Shown here one piece after another: positions 44,414-51,716 of a stretch of 64,000 nucleotides of DNA; position 1 is the stretch's first letter, and each line of letters opens with the position of its first letter. The translations under genes and the position numbers were made by a program. Origin of the DNA: Hoeflea sp. (GTDB lineage Bacteria; Pseudomonadota; Alphaproteobacteria; Rhizobiales; Rhizobiaceae); contig NZ_NVXQ01000027.1 in the NCBI RefSeq assembly GCF_002733955.1, forward strand, positions 26,736 to 90,735. The letters are read 5' to 3'. The notes under the pieces are model-generated. The model saw only the letters and a program-made list of their open reading frames with translations, did not search any database and had not been told where the DNA came from.

Positions 44414-44902
44414 TCAGCTGGCTTCGGACTTTTCCTTGGCCAGCTGGATATAGTCGAGCGGCAGCTGTGTCGTGTACTTGATCTGCTCCATGGCAAAGGA
44501 GGACGACACATCGCGGATCTCGATCTTGGCGATCAGTCGTTTGTAGAAGGCGTCATAGGCGGCGATGTCGGGCACCACCACGCGCAGCAGATAGTCCACA
44601 TCGCCACTCATCCGGTAGAACTCGACCACTTCCGGAAACTCGATGATCACCTCGGAAAAGCGCTTGAGCCATTCATTCGAGTGGGAATTCGTGCGGATCG
44701 AGACGAACACCGTCACCTTGGCGTTGACCGAGGCAGGGTCAAGCAGCGCCACGCGGCGCTTGATGATCCCGTCTTCCTCGAGCTTCTGGATGCGCCGCCA
44801 GCAGGGCGTTGTCGAAAGCCCAACCTTCTTGGCGATTTCAGCCACGGCCAAAGTGGCGTCTTCTTGCAGCAGGCGAAGAATTTTGCGGTCGAGGCGGTCC
44901 AT
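44414..44902 (-). CDS. Lrp/AsnC-family transcriptional regulator
   Basis: A 162-residue feast/famine regulator: N-terminal helix-turn-helix (EIAKKVGLSTTPCWRRIQKLEEDGII) and the RAM ligand-sensing domain (EVVEFYRMSGDVDYLLRVVVPDIAAYDAF). The TTPCWRR recognition helix is the usual Lrp form. The ATG at 44902 starts directly at MDRLDRKILRLLQ. The target gene is not evident, since no amino acid catabolic gene is divergent from it. Confidence 0.93.
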   Translation of the reverse strand: MDRLDRKILRLLQEDATLAVAEIAKKVGLSTTPCWRRIQKLEEDGIIKRRVALLDPASVNAKVTVFVSIRTNSHSNEWLKRFSEVIIEFPEVVEFYRMSGDVDYLLRVVVPDIAAYDAFYKRLIAKIEIRDVSSSFAMEQIKYTTQLPLDYIQLAKEKSEAS

Positions 44903-45007
44903 GAGCGTCTCCAGGATCAGGAATGAACTCCCTGATATCGCGCACACCCAGCCGTGACAAAGAAAATTTTTCTATTGCAGAGCGTCTTCGAGCACTCTCA
45001 GTTCACA

Positions 45008-45667
45008 TCAACGGTCAACAAGCAACGACACGCGGCGTTTGAGTTCAGGCAGGAGGTCTGTTTCGAACCAGGGATTCTTCCGGATCCAGCCGCTGTTGCG
45101 CCAGGAGGGGTGCGGTAGCGGCATCACCGGCGTGGGCGTATCATTGGCATAGAGGATAGAACGCCAGTTGCGGACCGTTTCCGTCAGCGTCCTTTGCCTC
45201 AGCGATCCCAGGTGCCAGGCGTGCGCGTACTGGCCAATGACCAGGATCAGCTTGAGCTGCGGCATTTGCGCCATCACCTCGTCACGCCAGGTCGGCGCAC
45301 ATTCCTTGCGCGGCGGCAGGTCACCCCCCTTGGCGTCCTGGCCGGGGAAACAGAACCCCATCGGCACGATGGCGAAAAGATCCGGATCGTAAAACTGCGC
45401 TTCGTCCACCCCGAGCCAGTCCCGCAGCCTGTTGCCGGACGCATCGGTGAACGGCTTGCCGCTCGCATGCACCCGCGTGCCTGGCGCCTGCCCCGCGATC
45501 AGGATGGGCGCACGCGAGGAGGCCACGCAGACCGGCCGCGGCTCGTGTGGCAGGGCGCGTTCAGGGCCACCCGCCGGATTGTCGCGGCAAATCCGGCAGG
45601 CCGAAATCCTGGCAAGCAGCGCGCTCAGCTCCGGATCCCGCTCCTGTTCGTCGGTGGCCCTGCTCAT
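45008..45667 (-). CDS. Uracil-DNA glycosylase-superfamily protein
   Basis: A 219-residue protein of the uracil-DNA glycosylase superfamily, in the COG1573-like group. Motif 1 appears as LIAGQAPGTRVHASGKPFTD and motif 2 as MPLPHPSWRNSGW. A CRIC pair at residues 24-27 recalls the iron-sulfur cysteines of family 4/5 enzymes, but a complete four-cysteine set is not obvious. It may excise uracil or deaminated bases, or be a non-catalytic relative. It is eight bases downstream of the GST gene. Confidence 0.78.
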   Translation of the reverse strand: MSRATDEQERDPELSALLARISACRICRDNPAGGPERALPHEPRPVCVASSRAPILIAGQAPGTRVHASGKPFTDASGNRLRDWLGVDEAQFYDPDLFAIVPMGFCFPGQDAKGGDLPPRKECAPTWRDEVMAQMPQLKLILVIGQYAHAWHLGSLRQRTLTETVRNWRSILYANDTPTPVMPLPHPSWRNSGWIRKNPWFETDLLPELKRRVSLLVDR

Positions 45668-45674
45668 CTTTACC

Positions 45675-46286
45675 TTACACCTGGGCACTCGGCCGCGACG
45701 ACACCGCCTTGTACCAGCGCATCACATTGGTGAGATGCTCCGGCCGCTCGATCCGTGCCGGCTTCATGAAGTCGACCCCGATCATCCCGGTGATGTCGGC
45801 GATGGTGTAGCGATCGCCGGCGATGAACTCGCGCTCGGCCAGCTCCTTGTCGAGCAGTTCCAGGAACGCCAGTGCCTTGGGCCGGTTGATTTCGCCCCAT
45901 TCTGCCAGCTGCGGCACTTCCCATTCCTTCATCGCCGGGTGGGTGTGGCGGAAAGCATTGGCGACAGCGCCGAGAAAGATCAACTCCACCCGACGGTTCC
46001 ACATCTCCACAATGGCCTTGTCCCGGGCGTCCGTCCCCATCAGCGGCGGTTCGGGATGCAGTTCCTCGAAATAGCGACAGATGGCCACCGTTTCCGAGAT
46101 CGCCGTGCCGTCATCGAGCTCGAGCACCGGCAGCCGCTGCAACGGGTTGAGCCGGGTGACCTCTTCGGACTTGTGCCCCAGCTTGCCCATGTCCACCGGC
46201 ACCTTTTCGACCTCGATGCCCTTTTCGACCAGGAACACCGTTACGCGACGTGGGTTTGGCGCCCGGCCTCCATCATAAAGCTTCAT
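45675..46286 (-). CDS. Glutathione S-transferase family protein
   Basis: A 203-residue GST: thioredoxin-like N-domain (MKLYDGGRAPNPRRVTVFLVEKGIEVEKVPVD, then LNPLQRLPVLELDDGTAISETVAI) and helical C-domain (FIAGDRYTIADITGMIGVDF). The ATG at 46286 is behind GGGAGAGGAAA; the ORF track extends 42 residues without support. It conjugates glutathione to electrophiles or acts as a stress protein. Possibly in one transcript with the nuclease upstream and the glycosylase-like gene downstream. Confidence 0.92.
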   Translation of the reverse strand: MKLYDGGRAPNPRRVTVFLVEKGIEVEKVPVDMGKLGHKSEEVTRLNPLQRLPVLELDDGTAISETVAICRYFEELHPEPPLMGTDARDKAIVEMWNRRVELIFLGAVANAFRHTHPAMKEWEVPQLAEWGEINRPKALAFLELLDKELAEREFIAGDRYTIADITGMIGVDFMKPARIERPEHLTNVMRWYKAVSSRPSAQV

Positions 46287-46321
46287 GTAATATTTCCTCT
46301 CCCTCAAAAAGATAGTGTCGA

Positions 46322-46918
46322 TCAGACACCAAACAACCGCCTCGCGATAGCCATCAGCGAAGACAATCCCGTGTGAAAATCCTCGTTCAGCCCTCCATGC
46401 ACCGCGCGCCATTGCTTCGGCAAGTCAAACTCTCCGGCCCAAAGCCCTGCCTGTTCGCTGCGCGCGTCGGCTTCGGCGATGCGGTAATCTCCGAAGGCCA
46501 CGGCGTGGCCTGAACGCACCATGGTCTGGTTCAGATCCACACCGGCCGCGGTGCAACGGACAAGATCCCGACCGTAACGGTCCATACCCTCGCCCTTGCA
46601 GGTTACCTCATGGTTTCCCACCAGACCGCGGAGAAAAGATGCCGCCTCGAAGCCGCAGCCATACGCTTCGCCCCCCTTGCGGCAAACCTGCTTGAGTTCG
46701 GGCGCATCAATTCCCTTGAGCCGAAGGCGGCGCGTTCCCAGAGCCAGACTGTCGCCATCAACCACACGCATCGCACCGGAAATGTCAGGCGCTGCGAAAT
46801 GCTCCATACGCGCGGCGATGAACGCCGCCCCTGCAAAAACCACAATGGCCAGACAGAAATCGAGAAATTTGCGCCACCGCGGACGCTGTCGCCTTGACCT
46901 GAACTTTCGGAATCTCAT
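46322..46918 (-). CDS. Membrane-anchored thermonuclease-like (SNase) protein
   Basis: A 198-residue protein with a basic start, one membrane helix (FCLAIVVFAGAAFIAA, residues 20-35) and a staphylococcal nuclease-like domain. Active-site features are MRVVDGDSLALGTRRLRLKGIDAPE and DRYGRDLVRC, which hold the calcium and phosphate-binding Asp, Arg and Glu residues. The four cysteines in the domain may form disulfides, fitting a periplasmic position. It likely cleaves external or periplasmic nucleic acid. Confidence 0.85.
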   Translation of the reverse strand: MRFRKFRSRRQRPRWRKFLDFCLAIVVFAGAAFIAARMEHFAAPDISGAMRVVDGDSLALGTRRLRLKGIDAPELKQVCRKGGEAYGCGFEAASFLRGLVGNHEVTCKGEGMDRYGRDLVRCTAAGVDLNQTMVRSGHAVAFGDYRIAEADARSEQAGLWAGEFDLPKQWRAVHGGLNEDFHTGLSSLMAIARRLFGV

Positions 46919-47038
46919 GCCGCCAGATGCCCCTATTCACTCCGCTGTTTCAAGCCGATTGATTGGCCAGAACCGTTAAGATGCAAACAGGTTCTTAAAC
47001 TTTAGCGACTAGATTTAGGTACGAACCGTAGAGAACCG

Positions 47039-48580
47039 ATGACTGTGTCGACGCCCCAGACCATGACCGACAAGAACATTGTCGATCGCTCGCGTACCCA
47101 CAAGAACGCGGCGGTGATGAAAACCGTGCGCAATACGCGCGAGCAGTTGCAGCATGGCCGCGAAAAGCTCCATGGCTTCGACAACGAGATGCTGCGTCTG
47201 CACATCAACGCAGTGTTGCAGGGCGCTGCCGCGCCACCTGTGCTGGTCATTCTCACAGCGGTCGGCGGCCTCTGGTTTGACGATGCCGTATGGTTGCTGG
47301 CCTGGGCCTTGATGACGCTGGTCGTCTATGCCGGCATGATCATGGTTGCCCGCCGCGCCTCGCGCGAACACAGCAACGACGAAAATTTCGGACGTTGGCG
47401 CAACCGGTTCCTGGCCGCCTACACCATCCTGGGCCTGACCTGGGCCTTCTTTGCCTATCAGGACTGCACCACCTGCCAGGGCGATACATTTGTCTTCTAC
47501 AAGTCCGCGGTCCTGTTGATCGCGCTTGCGGCAACCGCCATGGCCGCCTTTGCCTTGCGCCGGGCCCTCTATTTCGCCGCCGTACCGGTCATTGCTGCAC
47601 TGGCCCTGCGCGCAGCCGTCAGCCAGGACATGGCTGATGTATCAATCCTTGCAATGATCCTCGCCGCCGCGCTGTTCTTTGTCTTCATGTCGAAGCGGCT
47701 CTACACCACCAATGTGAAGATGCTCGGCTATCAGACCGAGAAGGATGATCTCATTGCCGAACTCGAGGTCGCCAATTCTGTCTCGGACGAGGCCCGCCGC
47801 CGCGCCGAGGAATCCAATCTCGCGAAATCACGCTTCCTGGCATCGATGAGCCACGAGTTGAGAACGCCGCTCAACGCCATTCTGGGCTTCTCGGAAGTCA
47901 TGTCCGGGGAAGTTCTGGGCCCGATAGAGAATGCCAGCTACAAGGAATATGTCGGCGACATTCACCGCTCCGGCCAGCATCTTCTCAACCTGATCAACGA
48001 GATTCTCGACCTGTCGCGCATTGAAGCCGGGCGCTACGAGCTCAACGAGAACGCGCTCTCGCTCGCCGATATTGCCGAGGATTGCATCAGCCTGGTGCAG
48101 CTCAAGGCGCGCAGCAAGAACATTCGCATCATAGAGGCGTTTGAAGAAAACCTTCCGATGGTCTGGGCGGATGAGAAATCCATGCGCCAGGTCACCCTCA
48201 ACCTGCTTTCCAATGCAGTCAAGTTTACCCCCTCGGGCGGCGAAATCCGGGTCAAGCTTGGCTGGACCGCCGGTGGCGGTCAGTATCTGGCAATCAAGGA
48301 CAATGGCCCGGGCATTGCCGAAGAGGAAATCCCGGTGGTGCTATCCGCCTTCGGCCAGGGATCGGTCGCCATCAAGAGCGCCGAACAGGGCACCGGCCTC
48401 GGCTTGCCGATCGTGCAGGCCATCCTCGCCAAGCATGGCGGCGAATTCGTGCTGAAATCCAAACTGCGTGAAGGCACCGAAGGCATCGCCATCCTGCCAG
48501 CCAAGCGGGTGCTCGAAAGCATGGCGCCGGTCGAAGGCCTGCCCAGCGCGGCGGTAAAGAAAAAGCGCGCCTTCAGCTAG
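47039..48580 (+). CDS. Sensor histidine kinase, PleC/PdhS-like
   Basis: A 513-residue histidine kinase. Several hydrophobic segments between residues 62 and 220 and a short coiled linker precede HisKA with the phosphoacceptor His in LASMSHELRTPLNAILGFSE. An ATPase domain follows, with MRQVTLNLLSNAVKFTPSGG (N box), DNGPGI (G1) and GTGLGLPIVQAI (G2). The LGPIENASYKEYVGDIHRSGQHLLN stretch is typical of the alphaproteobacterial DivJ/PleC/PdhS group that controls cell-cycle regulator DivK. No response regulator gene is adjacent, which also fits this group. No strong ribosome site precedes the ATG at 47039. Confidence 0.85.
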   Translation: MTVSTPQTMTDKNIVDRSRTHKNAAVMKTVRNTREQLQHGREKLHGFDNEMLRLHINAVLQGAAAPPVLVILTAVGGLWFDDAVWLLAWALMTLVVYAGMIMVARRASREHSNDENFGRWRNRFLAAYTILGLTWAFFAYQDCTTCQGDTFVFYKSAVLLIALAATAMAAFALRRALYFAAVPVIAALALRAAVSQDMADVSILAMILAAALFFVFMSKRLYTTNVKMLGYQTEKDDLIAELEVANSVSDEARRRAEESNLAKSRFLASMSHELRTPLNAILGFSEVMSGEVLGPIENASYKEYVGDIHRSGQHLLNLINEILDLSRIEAGRYELNENALSLADIAEDCISLVQLKARSKNIRIIEAFEENLPMVWADEKSMRQVTLNLLSNAVKFTPSGGEIRVKLGWTAGGGQYLAIKDNGPGIAEEEIPVVLSAFGQGSVAIKSAEQGTGLGLPIVQAILAKHGGEFVLKSKLREGTEGIAILPAKRVLESMAPVEGLPSAAVKKKRAFS

Positions 48581-48631
48581 AGCATCGTTCGATAAATAAG
48601 CCTCAGGCGCGCCTCTCCTTCTTTGACTGTT

Positions 48632-49648
48632 TCAGCCCTTGTCGGCGACACCCGCCTGGGCAAAGGTGGCCATGCCGGAGTGGCATTGCGCCGCCGCCTT
48701 GACGATGCCCGCGGCAAGCGCCGCCCCGGTCCCCTCGCCCAGACGCATGCCCAGCGCCAGCAGCGGCGTCTTGCCGAGCTTCTCGATCGCAGCCATGTGG
48801 CCCGGTTCGGCTGACACGTGTCCGATCATGCAATGATCAAGGGCGGCCGGGTTCACCGCATGCAGCACGGCGGCTGCAGCCGTTGCCACGTAACCATCGA
48901 TCAGCACCGGGATCCGTTCGGTGCGCGCGGCCAGGATCGCGCCGGCCATGGCGGCAATCTCGCGCCCGCCCAGACGCCGCATGAGTTCCAGCGGATCATC
49001 GAGATGCGCCTTGTGCAGAGCCACCGCGGTTTCCACCGCGGCGATCTTGCGCGCCAGAACCTCGCCTTCCGAGCCGGTGCCGGGGCCGACCCAATCAACC
49101 GCGGAGCCACCATAAAGTCCGTAGAAGATGGCCGCCGCGATCGTGGTGTTGCCGATGCCCATTTCCCCGATGCAAAGCAGATCCGTGCCACCTGCGATCG
49201 CCTCCATGCCGAAGGCCATGGTGGCAGCACAGGTGCGCTCATCCATCGCGGCCTCGGTGGAGATGTCGCCGGTCGGCACTTCCAGAGCCAGGTCGAAGAT
49301 CTTCAGCCCCAGATCATTCGCCACGCAGATCTGGTTGATGGCGGCTCCGCCGGCGGCAAAGTTTTCCACCATCTGCGCCGTCACCGAGGACGGGTAAGGC
49401 GTCACCCCCTGTTGGGTCACGCCGTGGTTGCCGGCAAAGATAGCAACCAGCGGTCGCGTGACCTGCGGTGTCCGCCCGGTCCAGGCTGCCAGCCAGAACG
49501 CGATTTCTTCCAGCCGTCCCAGGGCGCCTGCGGGCTTGGTCAGTTGCGAATCGCGTTCGCGCGCCGCTGCCAGAGCCTCGGTGTGGGGCCCCGGCAGGTT
49601 GCGCAGGAGTTCGCGAAAATCATCAAAGGGCAAACCGCTGGCACTCAT
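48632..49648 (-). CDS. cobT: Nicotinate-nucleotide-dimethylbenzimidazole phosphoribosyltransferase
   Basis: A 338-residue CobT/CobU enzyme activating the B12 lower ligand by moving ribose-phosphate from nicotinate mononucleotide to dimethylbenzimidazole. Signatures are FAGNHGVTQQGVTPYPSSVTAQMVENFAAGGAAINQ (split), LCIGEMGIGNTTIAAAI and LALGMRLGEGTGAALAAGIV. The ATG at 49648 gives the usual length, with GGAGAAAAAA just upstream; the track's TTG adds four residues. It is divergent from cobS with 131 bp between. Confidence 0.95.
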   Translation of the reverse strand: MSASGLPFDDFRELLRNLPGPHTEALAAARERDSQLTKPAGALGRLEEIAFWLAAWTGRTPQVTRPLVAIFAGNHGVTQQGVTPYPSSVTAQMVENFAAGGAAINQICVANDLGLKIFDLALEVPTGDISTEAAMDERTCAATMAFGMEAIAGGTDLLCIGEMGIGNTTIAAAIFYGLYGGSAVDWVGPGTGSEGEVLARKIAAVETAVALHKAHLDDPLELMRRLGGREIAAMAGAILAARTERIPVLIDGYVATAAAAVLHAVNPAALDHCMIGHVSAEPGHMAAIEKLGKTPLLALGMRLGEGTGAALAAGIVKAAAQCHSGMATFAQAGVADKG

Positions 49649-49779
49649 TTTTTTCTCCAAGGTAGTTCTGGCGCATGACGCGCGACGCGGCCCGGTGTAA
49701 TTGTCATTTCACCCAAGGACAACAACGTTAGCGACATCCGGGGTCTTGATCCGTATTTTGACGCTGGCCGGAGACCCAT

Positions 49780-50562
49780 ATGCAGATCAGCGACTATATC
49801 GACGACATTGCCCGTTCAACCGGTTTCCTGAGCCGGCTGCCAATGCCGGCGCGCCATTTTTCCGGGCACGACGGATCGCTGGCGCGGGCTTCTGCGATGT
49901 TTCCCGTCGCCGGCCTGCTGATCGGCCTGTGTCCTGGGTTGGTGGTTGCGCTGCTGTCTGCCGGGGATGCCAATCCCGCGCTCACGGCTGTTCTCGCGCT
50001 TGCGGTCCTGATCGGCGTTACCGGCGCGCTGCACGAGGACGGACTGGCCGATTCCGCCGACGCATTCGGCGCGCGCGGCGGACGCGAGCACATGCTCGAG
50101 ATCATGAAGGACAGCCGCATTGGAACCTATGGCGTGCTGGCCCTGCTGATCAGTTTTGCGCTTCGCGCTATAGCCCTGACCATCATTCTCTCGGTGATCG
50201 GCGGCTGGAACACGCTGCTTGTCCTTCTTGCCGTCGCCGCAGCCTCCCGCACAGCCATGGTCTGGCATTGGAACGTGCTGCCCCCTGCCCGCCAGAACGG
50301 CGTCGCAGCCTCTGTGGGCGCGCCTGATCAAGACGCCCGGACACTGGCACTGGTGGTGGGCGGGCTGGTGTGTGTCATTCTGGCAAGCCTGGCTTGCGGC
50401 CTTTTTCCTGCACTGTTTGGCCTGGCGCTTCTGGCTGCAATCGCCAGCCTCTGGACGTCGCTGGTCCGCAACAAACTCAACGGCCATACCGGGGACACGA
50501 TCGGCGCAACTCAACAGCTCACAGAGACTGTTTGCCTCACCGCCCTTGCCCTTTTGCTGTGA
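49780..50562 (+). CDS. cobS: Adenosylcobinamide-GDP ribazoletransferase
   Basis: A 260-residue membrane enzyme (cobalamin synthase, CobS/CobV) joining alpha-ribazole to adenosylcobinamide-GDP, the last step of B12 assembly. The conserved acidic motifs ALHEDGLADSADAFGARGGREHMLEIMKDSRIGTYG (split) and the C-terminal NGHTGDTIGATQQLTE are clear. About six membrane segments. With divergent cobT this gives lower-ligand assembly. I see no cobalamin riboswitch between the two. Confidence 0.95.
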   Translation: MQISDYIDDIARSTGFLSRLPMPARHFSGHDGSLARASAMFPVAGLLIGLCPGLVVALLSAGDANPALTAVLALAVLIGVTGALHEDGLADSADAFGARGGREHMLEIMKDSRIGTYGVLALLISFALRAIALTIILSVIGGWNTLLVLLAVAAASRTAMVWHWNVLPPARQNGVAASVGAPDQDARTLALVVGGLVCVILASLACGLFPALFGLALLAAIASLWTSLVRNKLNGHTGDTIGATQQLTETVCLTALALLL

Positions 50563-50608
50563 AGCGACGATATAAACTGTCGATACCGACCGTAAACGAG
50601 CAAAATCC

Positions 50609-50836
50609 ATGAGCATTGAATCGCCTTGCATCCTGATATGCTCGATTGACCTGAAAACCGGTTATTGCTTCGGCTGCGGCCGTACCCGTGGCGAGATCGC
50701 CGAGTGGGTAAGCTATTCGCCGGAAGCCAGGCGTGAAGTCATGGCCGAGTTGCCGGCCCGACTTGAAACCGTTGAGCGCAAACCGCGCCGGGAAACCAGG
50801 CGGCAGCGCATGGCGCGTGAACGGCAGGACAGCTGA
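50609..50836 (+). CDS. Small DUF1289 protein
   Basis: A 75-residue DUF1289 protein. The cysteine pattern [21 protein letters not shown] is the family signature and probably binds zinc or a cluster. The basic C-terminal tail ([13 protein letters not shown]) may bind nucleic acid. Function is unknown. It is five bases upstream of the aspartic protease gene and may be co-transcribed with it. Confidence 0.85.
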   Translation: MSIESPCILICSIDLKTGYCFGCGRTRGEIAEWVSYSPEARREVMAELPARLETVERKPRRETRRQRMARERQDS

Positions 50837-50841
50837 CGGGC

Positions 50842-51531
50842 ATGGTAGTTATCCTCGCCCTGATGGGCGCCACCCTCGCCGTGCTGATCTACAATCATGA
50901 GACCGGGCTGAGTTTCGGCATTCCCAATGCGGACCTTGCCAGCCTTGTCTATCTCGGACTGATTGGGGCGGTTGTCGGCGCCGCCGTGGTCGGCGGGCAT
51001 CGCAATATCGGCGAAATGATCCGCAATCTGCTGATCTGGGTGGTGTTGATCCTCGGCCTTGCCACCGGCTGGCTTTACCAGGACCAGGCCCGGGACATGG
51101 TTTTGCGCGTGGCCGGCGGTCTGGCGCCCGGCAAGCCGGTCACGGTATCGGATGCAAATGGTCAGGCTGTGCTGATCCGCAAATCATTGAACGGTCACTT
51201 TGAAGCGGCCGGCGATGTCAACGGCGAGCCGGTGAGCTTCCTCATCGACACCGGTGCAACCTCGATCGCGCTGTCACATGCCGATGCCTTGCGCGTCGGA
51301 TTTTCGGAGGGTGACCTCAGCTACACGCTGATCATAAACACCGCCAACGGCAGAGCACGCGCAGCACCTGTCAGGCTCGACACGGTCACCATCGGCACAG
51401 TAGAGCGCCAGGGCTTGCGGGCCATGGTGGCAGAGCCGGGACAGCTGGAACAAAGCCTGCTCGGGATGAACTTCATCTCATCGCTGACAGCCTTTGAAAT
51501 GCGCCGGGACGAAGTCATCCTGCGCGACTGA
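50842..51531 (+). CDS. Membrane-anchored retropepsin-like aspartic protease (TIGR02281)
   Basis: A 229-residue protein with two or three N-terminal hydrophobic segments (ILALMGATLAVLIYN, DLASLVYLGLIGAVVGAAVV, LLIWVVLILGLATGW). A clan AA retropepsin-like domain follows, with the catalytic motif FLIDTGATSIALS and the end motif LLGMNFISSLTAFEM. One catalytic Asp is present, so it must act as a dimer. The domain probably faces the periplasm. Substrate unknown. Confidence 0.88.
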   Translation: MVVILALMGATLAVLIYNHETGLSFGIPNADLASLVYLGLIGAVVGAAVVGGHRNIGEMIRNLLIWVVLILGLATGWLYQDQARDMVLRVAGGLAPGKPVTVSDANGQAVLIRKSLNGHFEAAGDVNGEPVSFLIDTGATSIALSHADALRVGFSEGDLSYTLIINTANGRARAAPVRLDTVTIGTVERQGLRAMVAEPGQLEQSLLGMNFISSLTAFEMRRDEVILRD

Positions 51532-51716
51532 GGCGCCGCAACCAACTGCAGCGCCATGCGGACGCGACACCCCGCCAGTTCAGGCCGTACCGGGCACCGG
51601 GCGGAAAGCCTCAGGCAAGCGACTCGTGGCACAACGTGTCCGATTCCATCCTCGCGATGCGGATTGTCGTCAGTTTGTCGATTGCCTTGTTTGCTTTTCC
51701 GGTCACAGGTCGCGCC

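Noticed and set aside
49649-49779. Cobalamin riboswitch between cobT and cobS
   Set aside because: I looked for the conserved B12-box pattern and did not see it in 131 bp, which is also short for the element.
51636-51716. Signal-peptide-like extension of the DUF1217 protein
   Set aside because: MISSYQSYNFYTND resembles other DUF1217 N-termini. The upstream hydrophobic stretch is kept only as an alternative start.
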